From Golubevia sp. BC0850 (lineage: Eukaryota > Basidiomycota > Exobasidiomycetes > Golubeviales > Golubeviaceae): DNA of 64,000 bases. The notes beneath the pieces are model-generated. The model ran no database searches. It was not told the DNA's origin and worked only from the letters and a program-made list of their open reading frames with translations. Positions 47,420 to 58,307 of this stretch are shown here, piece after piece. Every line of letters starts with the position of its first letter. Position 1 is the first letter of the stretch. The position numbers and the translations under genes were made by a program. The stretch covers positions 248,001 through 312,000 of the forward strand of contig JAAVVG010000014.1 in NCBI GenBank assembly GCA_012976225.1, given 5' to 3'.

Positions 47420-50155
47420 ATGAGTGGCCGATCTAATCAAGGGTATGAATCCGATCAAGATTCAACTCCACCTTTAGATGTCAAGAGTAGAATAGCTGCC
47501 TTTCAGAACAGCTCATCCAGTCAACCTCAACCTCAATACGCAACTTATCAGTCAAAGCTCAACTCCTCTCCAGTTCTAATCAGACCAAGTCCAAATAGAT
47601 CAACTCATTCAAGCACCAATTCACAACAGCCGACGACGAAGACGACGAGTCCCATTCCTAGACATAACTCTTTACCTCGAGAGAGAGACTTCAATCTATC
47701 ACCTTCCTCCTCTTCAAGGCTGTCAAATTCAAGCAGTGAACATGTTTCTGAATTTGGTATCATCAAATCTGGAGAAGGTAGTATCAATCCAATGGCTCCT
47801 CCACCTTCCAAAGCATCTACTTTCGGCGGAAGGTCCAATGCCGGCTTCGCAAGCAGGTGGAACAATGGCACAGGAGGGACTTACTCTACTGCATCTTCCT
47901 TTCATTTGGGGGCTCAAGAGGATAGGCAGAGCAATCTGAGGAAGAGTGGAAGTGGAATGAGCTTGAGGGAATTGGCAGCTCAAAGTGATTCAGCTAGGAG
48001 TAGGTCCAATTCAGTAGAAAGTGGTCAATTGGGATCTTCGAGGAGAGGCAGCCCTGCTGGAACTGGAAGTGGAGCAAGCAGTCCTAGGTTAGGAGTCAAG
48101 AATATCATAGCTCTCTATGGAGGAAACGGTCAATTGGGAGGAGGAGGCGTTGCAGCTGGAAGTCTAGGCAGATCTTCGAGTCCATCTTCTTTCAATGGAA
48201 ACCATCAAAGTCCTTATCGACTTGGAGTCTCAATCCCAGACGCAAGTGCAAGTGCAGATTCACTTCCAATTCGAAAGAGGCCTCCAAGACATATGTTAGA
48301 CGCTTCAGAAGATGGTTCAACAGCTCTGGAACTCCACCCAACCTTATCGCCTTCACCTTCTATTCACTCTCCAATTCGAAGTGGAGCTTCTTCTCCTGCT
48401 GGAGATCTCTTAACTTCAAATCATCAAACTTCTCCAATTTCTCCTCAATCGTCCTTCAAACCTCCAGCTCCTCCTCGCCCTCCGAAACCAAATGCTTCAA
48501 CTTCAACTTCTACCAACTCTACCAACACTCCTCCAAAACTACCTCAGAGATTCACAGTTCAACCTCCGACACCTGCTAGACAGCCCACTACCGAATCTCC
48601 AAGAAGCAGTTCTCATTCACCAAATCGATTCAACAATTCCAACTTCTCTGCTCCTCTTCTACCTCCAAGAAAAGGAGCTGGAACGATTTCCGCAGGTGTT
48701 TCTCCTTCTAGTACTGGAGATGGTTCCTCTGTCAACTATCAAACCTACGTCTCAAGAAAGGAGCAAGTTCAAATTGGACCTGCACTTCCTCCTCGAATGA
48801 GTCACAACGGCAATAACAATCATTCAGATACCCCTCCCCGAAGGTCAAGTGCAGATGCTCCAAACTCAACTTCCAAACCTCCACCTCTACCTAGAAGATC
48901 TATGGGAAACAGTAGTAGTGCAGCTTCAGATCTTAGCGTTTCAAGTAATGGTTCCGCAGCTTCTACAGGTTTGATTCCACCTCCAAGACATAAACTTCCT
49001 CCTCAATCTCATCACGTCAAGAATGCTTCAAGCGGGACCTTTTCGAGTGTCAGCTTAAGTGATGATGCAAGTGCAGAACTGAAACATAGCTTAGAAAGTC
49101 AAATCGGTGAAAGAGAGACTTTAGTTGGTGGATCGACTGGTTTCAAGGCTTTATCTTCAGAGAATTCCAACTCGAGACGAACAGCTCCTCTAACTCCAAC
49201 CTCAAATCCTTTACTTCCACCTCCAAGAGCCGTCAGATCTTTAGCCCAAGGCGCTCCTTCTCGGGTAGGAGGACCAGGAGCAGCTTCCGGATTTCGATTT
49301 GGTTCTGGAAGCAGCCCTCATGGCCGCTCTGCTATCTCATTGACTGCAAGAGGTAGACCTTTGGTTAAGAAGAATGTCAAGACCAAAAGAAATTTCACTC
49401 CTGATCAGTCTTCTAGGAATCGGTATGAAACTCTTTTCGAGAGGATGTTGGTGGCAGAATCGATCAAGAAGAGTAAAATGAGGGACAAGAAGACGAACTC
49501 ATCAAATAGTGGGATAGCTGTCCCTAGAAGACGAGATTTGAACCGAACCATCACGTCTAACGAATCTGAAGAAGAAATCAGCGCAGGTGGAGTTCAAGCT
49601 TTGAAAGGATGGTTTGATCAAAGTAAGAATTCTCAACCGTCCACTTCCGGTCATGAACCTGTTTTAGCCACTTCTGCACCTTCTGAACGGGAAAATCCGC
49701 TTTCATCAAACTCTTTCAATCTTTCTTCAATTCCGCATCATCGATCTACAGCTTCTGCAGGTCCAGGTTTAGAAACTTCATTTCAACATTCAACCAATCC
49801 TTACATCCCAACTAAACGAATTCTGAAACTTTGGAAGTCGTCAAGAATCAACAACAATGAATTTTTTGGGGAAATCTGGAACGAAGTGGTCAAACATCAA
49901 GAATCAAGTCAACTTAAAGGTTTAGAAAGAGAAGCTTTCGTTAGAGGATTGAGTGCTATCGATGGGGAATTGAGAAGGAGAAAGGCTAAGAAATCTAGAC
50001 GAAAGGGGAACATGAAAACTAGTAGGAAGAACACAATCAGAGCTAGCGGTAGGCTTATTCCCCCAAAACCACCGACTTCTAACTGGGAGGAAGTTAGTCG
50101 ATTACCTTCTAACGTTAAGAGAGTTGTCCCTCCCCATCGACCTGTTAATATTTGA
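47420..50155 (+). CDS. EH-domain protein, Irs4/Tax4-like
   Basis: A single-exon gene of 911 aa. The first about 655 residues are Ser/Pro/Asn-rich and disordered, with many proline motifs (PPLPRRS, APPRPPKPN, LLPPRKG, LPPRMS) that fit SH3-domain ligands. The C-terminal third holds an EH domain: a start like NFTPDQSSRNRYETLFERML (about 656-675) and a second half ILKLWKSSRINNNEFFGEIW ... EREAFVRGLSAIDGEL (about 799-850). The calcium-loop region is interrupted by a low-complexity insert. Irs4/Tax4 proteins bind NPF motifs and regulate phosphoinositide turnover and wall-integrity signalling in yeast. Transfer of that role here is inference. The ATG at 47420 is the first in frame and follows a leader-like CAACAG tract. 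Other EH proteins such as Ede1 are much longer with N-terminal EH domains, so Irs4-like fits best. Confidence 0.75.
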   Translation: MSGRSNQGYESDQDSTPPLDVKSRIAAFQNSSSSQPQPQYATYQSKLNSSPVLIRPSPNRSTHSSTNSQQPTTKTTSPIPRHNSLPRERDFNLSPSSSSRLSNSSSEHVSEFGIIKSGEGSINPMAPPPSKASTFGGRSNAGFASRWNNGTGGTYSTASSFHLGAQEDRQSNLRKSGSGMSLRELAAQSDSARSRSNSVESGQLGSSRRGSPAGTGSGASSPRLGVKNIIALYGGNGQLGGGGVAAGSLGRSSSPSSFNGNHQSPYRLGVSIPDASASADSLPIRKRPPRHMLDASEDGSTALELHPTLSPSPSIHSPIRSGASSPAGDLLTSNHQTSPISPQSSFKPPAPPRPPKPNASTSTSTNSTNTPPKLPQRFTVQPPTPARQPTTESPRSSSHSPNRFNNSNFSAPLLPPRKGAGTISAGVSPSSTGDGSSVNYQTYVSRKEQVQIGPALPPRMSHNGNNNHSDTPPRRSSADAPNSTSKPPPLPRRSMGNSSSAASDLSVSSNGSAASTGLIPPPRHKLPPQSHHVKNASSGTFSSVSLSDDASAELKHSLESQIGERETLVGGSTGFKALSSENSNSRRTAPLTPTSNPLLPPPRAVRSLAQGAPSRVGGPGAASGFRFGSGSSPHGRSAISLTARGRPLVKKNVKTKRNFTPDQSSRNRYETLFERMLVAESIKKSKMRDKKTNSSNSGIAVPRRRDLNRTITSNESEEEISAGGVQALKGWFDQSKNSQPSTSGHEPVLATSAPSERENPLSSNSFNLSSIPHHRSTASAGPGLETSFQHSTNPYIPTKRILKLWKSSRINNNEFFGEIWNEVVKHQESSQLKGLEREAFVRGLSAIDGELRRRKAKKSRRKGNMKTSRKNTIRASGRLIPPKPPTSNWEEVSRLPSNVKRVVPPHRPVNI

Positions 50156-50536
50156 ACTGTTTTTGTCTAGTGCTCTTTTGAATGTTCCTCCAATATTTTG
50201 CTTATCGATAGTCTAATGTACAAATACAGATAATTCGCATCATCTCTCACTCTTTCTTGAAGTCTCGCGTTCTTTCATCAACACATCAGAATGCTCAAAT
50301 GTCTCTCGTTTCTTTTTCTGCTGTGTACAATATACAGCGAGAGGTTGAATTCTCTTTTGGAATTGCTCGAGAGAGACTTCGATAGATTACGGGCCTTTGA
50401 ATTAAGATTTCAAACAATCTGATGAGACACAAGAACAAGAGGATACACACACGTTCATCTTTCGGTTTTCACACACAAATTTTACCCCTTTTTCCAATAC
50501 TATTCCTTCTACATCTCAACTTCCTTTGGCAAAAGT
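50156..50536. other. Convergent 3' region
   Basis: 381 bp between the stop codons of the EH gene and the minus-strand Gln/His-rich gene. No gene or repeat was seen. Confidence 0.5.
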
Positions 50537-53407
50537 CTAATCCTCATCCAAATCGACTTCGGTTTCCTCTCCAGAGTCTTCTTTATAGGTCTGTTTTGGG
50601 TTTGCTCTAGTGATTCTCTTGGGTCTTGATGAACCTTGAGATTGAGAATTTGGAACTGGAGGTGGAAGTTGCTCATCAGGTTGGAATTCTTCCTCATCAG
50701 GATCCTTAGAAGCCGAAAGTCCCTGATCCACCTCTTCATCTTCATTTTGTTGCTTCTCAGCAAGAGGTTGTAGATTGTATGGATCTTGTTGAAGAGGAGC
50801 TTCCTGATTTGGAATTTCGTTCCCATGTTCATCTACCAAAGGTTGTTGATGACCGTCAGTATTAGAAGGACCAGCTTCTTGATTTTGAGACTGAAATGCT
50901 AAATGCAGTGCATTGAGTAATTGAGGCTGCATCAATTCAGGATGCTCTCTTCCCTCATCATGACGATCTCCCTCTAATCCCTCGCCACGTCCTTCTCCTC
51001 CTTCAGCACCTTTCTTCTTTAAATCTTTCACTTCCCTTTCACTTTTCACATAATGAAAGCCTTCCACCTGACCATCTTTCAATAAATTGATAGCAAGAGG
51101 GATGTCTCTACTTTGACTCCAACCTCGAGCACCTAAAGCTGATTTTCTAGGTTTCTCTCCCTCTGGATTCTGCCTATCAATCGCTAACATGATAGCCATT
51201 TGAGCGTAATGTGGCCAGCCGCTTGGAGAAGCAGCCTCTCCTTGTTGAACTTTGGTAAGAGTGGCTAGAGATCTGAGTTGAGTTGCTAGATAAGGATTGA
51301 GACTGATTGGTTTGAGACCTTCTAGAGGTGGATTGGTGATCCAAGCATCAGATTTCCATAACCAACAGATGTGACGAGAAGCTGCCATCGTACCACCGAG
51401 TGTTTGAGCGTGAGCGGAAAGATCAAAGTCTCGATCGCTTTCTGCTCCGTTTCCAGACGCATCTGAATCAGACTCAGAATCAGATCCATGACCTGCAGAA
51501 GAAAGAAATGTGGTCAATAAGAGGATAAGATTGAAAAAAGTCAAGGATTAAGATCAAGTCTTTCTTTGCCAAAACCCACCTGCTTTTCTCCTGATGGTCT
51601 TCTCATTTATAACCCTATTAGCCTCCAAGAAATCAGCCTTTCTGAAGTTTTGAAACTCGGTAATCTTAGCACCAGCTTTCATCTTTGTATTCATTTGTCT
51701 TTGCTTCAAAGCTCTCGAGAACAATTTACAAAGTTCAGGATGGAAACTTCCCTTCTGTTCGACTTGTTCGACCTGGTCTTCTTGGTGTGATTGATAGAAA
51801 TGATCGTGATGATACTGATCATGATCTTGGAATTGATCTTGATGGTGCTCTTGGTGTTGCTCTTGGTGTTGCTCTTGGTGTTGCTCTTGATGTTGAAGTG
51901 ACTCTTGATTTTGATCTTCGACCTGGTTTTCCGCTTGTTGGTTCAGTTGTTGATTCATTTGATTCAATTGTTCTTGGATCAACAAATGATTCTCGACTTG
52001 ATTAGATCCTTCAGCCTGAGCTTCGCCCTGTACTTGACCTTGATATTGGTCCTGTTCCATCATTTGATTTCCATTCTCATCTATGGGTACCATAGTTTCC
52101 ATCTGTCTATTTTCGACTACATCTCTTCTTCTTGATTTCTTCCCTTTCCTACCCTCATTCTCTTCAGAACTTGAAGCTTTGGCATCTTGGTAATCGATCC
52201 AACTTTTGACAGCTTTCTTCAGAGCTCTCAAAGATCCATGATCTCTAGAAGTGATTGGGATTCCTTTCCAAACATCTTGAGTCACCCAAGAATCTCCACC
52301 TAACAGTTCTGAAATGGAATTCCTCACTCCCAAAGCTTCTGGTGCTAGAGTTCCAGAAGCTAGAGCCGTGGGTCCAGGTGGTTCATTAGGATTGACATCC
52401 ACTTTTGGTTTCTTAGTTCTCGGTTTTTTCTTCTTTAGAGGATTTGGATTGGTGGAAGAGGCATCTGGGAATTGATGGAAAGCTCCGTAGTTCCCTTCTT
52501 GAGTGAAATCGTTTGCTGACCTTTTTCTTGATGGGTCGGATTGATCTGTTGGGTTCAGATGGGTTGGAAAAGAGAGCGATTAGCAGGTGCTCGAGTGGAA
52601 CTGAACAGTAGGTCTTCCCCACCGACTTCCACCCCTACGCATTCGACTGGCAAGATCAGCATTCTATTATCAAGCTTTTTGCTGGAACTAGACAAAGAAG
52701 TCGCCTCTTGCTCCAGAGAAGTGGCGGAAGCCTGAAAGCTTAGGCCTTCCTCCTCAAGCCTTCAGGCCTTTCGCTATTCTCCCATCTTCACAGAGGACTC
52801 TGATTTCAAATGTTCTAAAGTCAATTCAGTTATGAAATCCCACTGTCTCATCGTCAACAGCGTTTGGGATACCTGGCGATCTCAGCTTCTACCTGCCACC
52901 ACGGACGCTGCTCGCTGGGAGATGTTACTCACGATAAGGATCGCCTCTCCTTCTGACGAAAAGAGTATCACCCTCTTTCAAACCCAACTGATCCACAGAT
53001 TTTGAGGTGTCAAACTCGAAAGCTGTGTGATCCTGATTGAGATGGATTGCTTCCTGTTGAATTACCATTGGATTCTCTAGATTCTCTACCTCCTCTTGTC
53101 CCTGACCATTCTCATCCCCGTCTGGTTGATGATTCTGATGATGATGCTCAGGCGGTGGTGGAGGTGGTTGATGATGTTGAGATTGAAGTCCCTGTTGAAC
53201 TTGAGGATGAAGAAGATGAATTGGACAATTGCATTTGAAGATTCCCCATTCTGGTAATTGGCTCAGATCATTTCCATAAGATTTCAAGACTGCTTTCAGA
53301 ACTTTCAGGATTGGTTTGCTTGGTTCAATCCCTTCTACTAGTAACGGTCCATGAACTCCTAATCCACCGTGAACTGGAGAAGGGCAGATGTGTAATGCTA
53401 TCGACAT
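50537..53407 (-). CDS. Unrecognised Gln/His-rich, probably nuclear protein with ubiquitin-like N-terminus
   Basis: Three exons (53407-52933, 52545-51580, 51492-50537) sum to 2397 nt (798 aa) in phase. I do not recognise a family. The first about 158 residues could be a beta-grasp (ubiquitin-like) fold interrupted by a Pro/His/Gln insert: a start SIALHI, a helix ILKVLKAVLKSYG and the typical end LGLKEGDTLFVRRRGD. A basic segment follows (PLKKKKPRTKKPK), suggesting a nuclear localisation signal. Next comes a globular part (LRALKKAVKSWIDYQ), then a Gln/His tract with HQEQ repeats, then LFSRALKQRQMNTKMKAG and ICWLWKSDAWITNPPL ... YLATQLRSLATLTKVQQG. The C-terminus is acidic with SSRPKRITRANPK. 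Composition suggests a chromatin or transcription cofactor, which is inference only. It shares a 240-bp divergent upstream region with F-box copy 3. Confidence 0.75.
51844..51894. repeat. 12-bp tandem repeat encoding HQEQ units
   Basis: About four copies of a 12-bp unit (gctcttggtgtt on the plus strand) lie within the coding exon of the Gln/His-rich gene, giving (H-Q-E-Q)n on the minus strand. Copy number probably varies between strains. Confidence 0.85.
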
Positions 53408-53647
53408 GATTGAGAGATGTCTGAGAGGTGTTGGATGGAAGAGACGATGAGTGCTTTGACTTTTGAGGCAGCACTAGAGAAACTTCTCTCCCCTCTCTCT
53501 TCTCTACATCAATCCTTTGTTCTTTGTTTTCCTTTTATTCTCTCTCCAAGGTCAGTCTTTCTCTCCTTGCATCTTCACGCTAGAGCAGGGCCCCGCTGAT
53601 AGGCAGCTTCTCCTTCCCTCAACTCTCCTAATTCATCGGAGTCAGCC
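53408..53647. promoter_or_regulatory. Divergent upstream region of Gln/His-rich gene and F-box copy 3
   Basis: 240 bp separate the two start codons. It holds a pyrimidine-rich stretch around 53485-53570. No specific element was recognised. Confidence 0.5.
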
Positions 53648-54823
53648 ATGCAACAAACGCCTTCCGAAGTCTTGCTCCCGATTTTCAAGAGACTGAATTG
53701 CCAGGAAAAAGTCAAGGCTAGAGCAGTAAGCAAGCACTGGAGATCTTCAATCGAGGAGCACCAAAGCCTTTGGCGCTCTGCCATCTACCCGAAGCTCAAA
53801 GGGCAGTGGAACAACGCACTCTTGCAACTCTACGACGAGAAGAGTGGAGGCACGCTGGAGAAGGTTTCGATCCACGTTCACCTGGACATCGCAGCAGAGG
53901 ACGAATTCAAGGATCATCCAGACCCTCGTCTTCTCGGGATCTCTCGTCGAACTAGAGAGACTCTTTCGAGGTCACAAAGAACCCTACGCGCAGTGGTCCT
54001 TCAGGTCAATGACGAGGCTTCAGGTCCAGTTGGAGAGGAGACTCTAGACCTCTCGTGGAAACTACCCAATCTAGTAAAATTCAGAGTCATGGGAGACCTC
54101 TCCTATCGACCGCAAGTCACATTGGTCTAAAGAAGGAAAGAAGACACCAACGCAGGCCTTCAAATGCTATGGACTAAACGTCTCAAGCGCGAATTCCTCG
54201 ATTCATATCTCGGTGTTTTGGACAACGTTACCTCGCTGGCGGTGGTTTCTGGGTCTACATCCATAAGATGGAGAACAATCTTGGAAAAGTCCTCTCGCAA
54301 GTTGAAGCACCTCAACATTCTAGCAGTCAACGATGGCCATTCGGAGGCAAACATCATTCCTCCAGATCTTCAGTTCCCGAATCTCAAGGTTTTGGAGCTG
54401 AACACTAGTCATTGGTACCGCGATTTCCAGCGTTGAATCAAGTTTCTTAAACCCACGACCCTGATCATTCGGAACTGTATTCCTCCTATGGTTTCCTCAG
54501 TCAGAATCCTCTCGGTTTGGTACTTTCGAGGATGTCAATGACTGATGGAGATTGCAGAGATTGAAGAGCTAAGAGTCAAAGCTTCCTTTAAGCCACCAGC
54601 AACTTCCGGCGGCGCTGATAGGTGGAGTGATCTTGTGAACGTTCTTACTCGAAGGAAGCAGTTCGTCGAGGATTTTCATGAGATGGAAGAAGTTAGATTG
54701 AGAGATCTGAAGAGACTTGTTGTTCCATTCGAACTTTGCCCGGTCCTCTCAGAGCTGAGAGAATTGGCCGAGCAGTTGGTGGACTTGGAAACGCTACCGA
54801 AGTTCATTGAAGTGGAAATTTGA
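53648..54823 (+). pseudogene. F-box gene with in-frame stops (copy 3)
   Basis: The ATG at 53648 opens the F-box TPSEVLLPIFKRLNCQEKVK, followed by SKHWRSSIEEHQSLWRSAI. One frame holds family-like sequence over the whole 1.18 kb, but it is cut by TAA at 54128-54130, TGA at 54434-54436 and TGA at 54539-54541. Sequence after each stop still matches copy 2 (for example FLDSYLGVLDNVTSLAV against FNSHLSLLDNLTSLAV). No GT/AG intron removes the stops in phase as far as I can see. It is therefore a pseudogene with nonsense changes only, or a gene producing a 160-residue F-box fragment. F-box proteins normally recruit substrates to SCF ligases through their C-terminal repeats, which the first stop removes. 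Confidence 0.75.
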
Positions 54824-55364
54824 GGTGAGTTCAGTTTGCTTTGTCAGTCTAGTCCAGAATTCGAATGACCAGTTGCTCTTTCGCTGACTCCTGAGTTCTT
54901 CTTCTCCCTTCCCAATTGATTCTCTGATTCACCTCATCTAAACACTCCTTCGACTAACCGGAAGTCTCTTGATCAAGTCGAAGCTTTCACTACAGCTTCC
55001 ACAATAACCCTCAGAACAGTTCCACTCTTGAGAGGAAATCGATTCGAGTTTTATCAGTCATGTCACTGGAAGCCTCGGAAGTTGGAAGTCTCCGGCCCTC
55101 TTTCCTAGAGCTGCTTCCGATTCAGTCGTAATTGCCAACTCTCTGTGTAGATACTTTCTGTATTCTTGTGTGAACTCCATTCTATCCGAGGCGACCTTCG
55201 CATTTTGAAGGGAGGGGTGCTCGAGGAAGAAAGAATCTGAAATACTGAATCTGCTCTTACTCGTTTGGTAGCAGGTTCTGATCGAGATATTGAGAGTCCT
55301 CTTCGTCGGATCTCTTCTTTATCCGGTATTCATTGCGGAGTAGTGAGCCTTGACTTAAATGAAT
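54824..55364. other. Region between convergent F-box copies 3 and 4
   Basis: 541 bp without a recognisable gene. It is the shared 3' flank of two degenerate F-box genes. Confidence 0.5.
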
Positions 55365-57325
55365 TCAACGTTTAAACGCTGAAGCGCTGAAAAAAAAACG
55401 AAAATAGGAAGAACGAAAACCTACAATTCTTTTGATGATCCTCATGACATCTGAGAGAATGCCAGGTCCTTCCAAAGTGTTTCGATTACTGCTTGGAAGG
55501 TTAGAGTGTACATCCAGAACTCTCGATCCTCCTAACCTAGTGCTGGCGAAGAATGAGATACTGGATACACCAGCATCAATCAATGATAGAGTCTCCAAAG
55601 ATTGAATGGAGTTTGACTCTAGACCGGAGTGAAGCAATGTCTGTGAAGGCGATCGCCCTTGTAGACATACTCTCTTGAGACACTGACTTGAGCTGGCTAT
55701 GAGGTTGAGTGAAGTTTGAAGCGGAGATGAAGAAGAGAAGAGTTCCAGAACCTTCAGCTTTGGAAGTTCGAGCAGATCAAGTAAATCTGTTACTGTTTCG
55801 GAATACTCTGGGATCGTTAACCTCTCCAAGACCGGAAGGACTAGAGGAGCTACAATCTTGTTTTGTACTTCTACTACCAACTTGAAAGGCTCTCCCCACT
55901 CTAACTCCAATGTTTCTAAAGTAGACCTGCAACTGTCAAGAAGCTGGCAGAAGACACCGGTCATCGAATCCCTCTGTTCCAATTCTTCATCCCCAAAGAG
56001 ATCTCCAGCATCCAACCTAACGACCAAGTACTTGAGTTTTTGGAGGGAAGCGTTGACGAAGATCTTGAGTGCCGAATAATGAACCGTTCCCATCGACAGC
56101 TGTTCTAGAACTGGGAAGCACTTGCCGACCGGTCTGTGAAGTTGATGCTGTGCAGATGAACTTTCTTGAGGTTACTGTTGACAGATATGAGATTGAATAA
56201 ACATTTGAAGAGCATCTTAGATTCTAATGGCTTGCCAATCTGGAGATCTTCCAGTTCCTTTCCCAGCCCCTCATTAACCGATTCGCAATTCCAATCGACT
56301 TGATACCCTGCTATTACAAAATGAAACTTTTTGAAATGGGACGAGGAGGCAAATTCTGGGAATTTGAGTGGCTGTGACACAACAGGTTCTTCATCCTCTT
56401 CGTCCTCCAAAGTAGAGATGACATACAGCTGTAGATTGAGGAGATTTGGACATTGGACCGCCACTTACAGAACCTCCGAAGCGACAGAATCCTTTTGAAT
56501 CACCAATTCCAGCTCTTGGAGAGAGGTCTTGGATCGGCTGATCTCCTGGATAACTTGCTTCATCCCATAGAGTCGATGTTGAATCTCATTTACGTTGGCC
56601 ATAGCCTCCAAGTTTCCAAGAGACGTGAAGTCCATCTTCAGAGTTCTGCTTCCAGTTCCTGTGAATCCCGTTACTTGATTGAGAAAGCGCAGGCAGGTAA
56701 TGCTACCCCACTGTCGAGTTGGTCTTGAGGTATCGAAGGATTCTACTGAGGTCAACTTGAAGAACATCTCAAGCCCGGATTCCAGATAAGTAGGGAATCC
56801 TCGAACTAAGAATTCTACTTCTCCTAGATCCATCATACCATCGAGTTCTACTGCTCCTTGCAAAAGATCCATAACAAAGACAATGTGGAGATTGCAAAAC
56901 TCAATGTTCTCCCCCACTTATATGAAGAGCTTCCCAAGCGAACCTTTTGTTGCCAGCCAAATGGCAGTGAAAAGAGCTTGACAGAAGGGTACACTTCTTT
57001 CCAGTCGGAGAAGATCGAAGGCAGCAGCATTGAAGCTAGCTCCTACTCTGAAACCTGGCCAGAAGGAAGTGAGATCTAGACGAAGCTCCCTTCCTGGAAG
57101 AACATAGAGTCTTGCCATGCGATCGACTAGCTGTATGAGTTCCAGTGGATTCAAAAATCTCCTAAGATTTGTGAGATCTAGGATCTTGTGAAGGAGAGCA
57201 TCTAGAATGATTTCGTTCCTCCAAGTCTTGCAAACCTTTTCAAAGATGGCCAATTGAGGAGTGGTGAAGAATGAGAAAATGATAGAGAAAACTTCTCTCG
57301 GAAGCTTGATGAGTGGATCTACCAT
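55365..57325 (-). pseudogene. F-box/LRR gene, broken (copy 4)
   Basis: The ATG at 57325 opens MVDPLIKLPREVFSIIFSFF, a clear F-box, followed by LAIFEKVCKTWRNEIILD. The same frame runs to 56465 and beyond, with in-frame TAA at 56918-56920 and 56465-56467. Near 56125 the frame shifts, and PVLEQLSMGTVHYSALKIF then continues through leucine-rich repeats (LKYLVVRLDAGDL, STLETLELEWGEP, PVLERLTIPEYS, LPKLKVLELFSSS). The intact family member would be about 640 residues. Three breaks lie in about 2 kb. A GTAAGT-like sequence overlaps the second stop, but no acceptor restores phase. It is more conserved than the other copies, so a recent loss or a stop-tolerant expression mode cannot be told apart here. 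Confidence 0.65.
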
Positions 57326-57620
57326 GATTGAGGGAAGGATCGAAGGAGGGTCGGTTTGAAAGTTGAATCTAAGAAGGTTTCGTGAAACCTCGTCGGAGAG
57401 CCCTGGGGAGAATCGACCTGAAGAAGGTTGGGTTGAAGCTGCTGGTGGTGAGAAGGATTGATAGAGTGAACCAGAAGAGAGTGGAGAGTGGAGAGGAGAG
57501 AGAGTGGACAAAAGTTCTTGAACTTCTTTCTCATCCCTGCCACCACTTGATCGATTACCATCCCCAGCCTCTTCTATCGATTTCACTCTGTTACCATCCA
57601 GAATTAGTCTCAGTCCAATC
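57326..57620. promoter_or_regulatory. Divergent upstream region of F-box copy 4 and uS11m
   Basis: 295 bp separate the two start codons. The minus-strand frame of the F-box gene stays open without ATG through this region and into uS11m. That looks like a by-product of composition, not coding. Confidence 0.45.
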
Positions 57621-58307
57621 ATGATCGCATACAGAGCCAGTTCTTCTTTACTTGGAAGCAGTCGGTGGATCCTACCTTCAATAATCCCTTCCACTTCCAC
57701 TTCAACCTCAATTTCATCTTCAACTCTTCGATCTTTCCACTTGACATCAACTTCATCACGGGAGTCACAATTACGATCAGAATTTGAAATTGATTCAGAT
57801 GAAGAAACGGCTTTACCAGGTTCAAATCCAACTTCTTTCTCATCTCCTTCTTCAACTCTCTCCTCAACTTCTTCAAGTTTCAGGAAAGATTCAATTTCCA
57901 CTAGATCCAACTCAACAGATTCAAATGCACCACGTCATCGTCTTCACGTTCAAACCACCAGAAATAATACAATCTTAACTTTGACCACTCCTTCTGGAGA
58001 TCCTTTAGCCTCAGCTTCAGGTGGTACAGCTGGTTTCAAAAAAGCTCAAAGATCTGGTTATGAAGCTGCTTATAGAGCCGCTTTTCAAATCTTCAATTCC
58101 ATAAATAACAACAACAGGAAATGGGGTTTGGATTCCATTGAAATCATTTGGAAAGGTTTCGGTCAGGGAAGAGAGGCTGTTTTCAGAGCTCTGATGGCTC
58201 AGGAAGGGAGTGAAGTTAGAAGTAAGATCGCCAAAATGATCGATGGCACTCCTATTAAGGTTGGAGGTGTCAGACCAAAGAAAAGAAGAAGTGAGTTTGT
58301 AGGATAG
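57621..58307 (+). CDS. MRPS18: Mitochondrial small-subunit ribosomal protein uS11m
   Basis: This is a component of the platform of the mitochondrial 30S-type subunit, next to the decoding-site rRNA. The reading frame from ATG 57621 gives 228 aa. The first about 50 residues (MIAYRASSSLLGSSRWILPS and a Ser/Thr run) form a mitochondrial presequence, then a variable acidic spacer. The uS11 domain starts near 105 (RHRLHVQTTRNNTILTLT) and carries ASASGGTAGFKKAQRSGYEA, EIIWKGFGQGREAVFRALM and GGVRPKKRR, the universal C-terminal signature. A GTGAGT lies right after the RPKKRR codons, so a short terminal exon is possible. The frame as read ends SEFVG. It is divergent from F-box copy 4. Confidence 0.92.
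   Translation: MIAYRASSSLLGSSRWILPSIIPSTSTSTSISSSTLRSFHLTSTSSRESQLRSEFEIDSDEETALPGSNPTSFSSPSSTLSSTSSSFRKDSISTRSNSTDSNAPRHRLHVQTTRNNTILTLTTPSGDPLASASGGTAGFKKAQRSGYEAAYRAAFQIFNSINNNNRKWGLDSIEIIWKGFGQGREAVFRALMAQEGSEVRSKIAKMIDGTPIKVGGVRPKKRRSEFVG

Noticed and set aside
57326-57910. Open minus-strand frame extending F-box copy 4 upstream by about 195 codons
   Set aside because: It has no ATG beyond 57325, runs antisense through the uS11m presequence, and its acidic repeats mirror the Ser/Thr-rich sense sequence. It is a shadow of the real gene.
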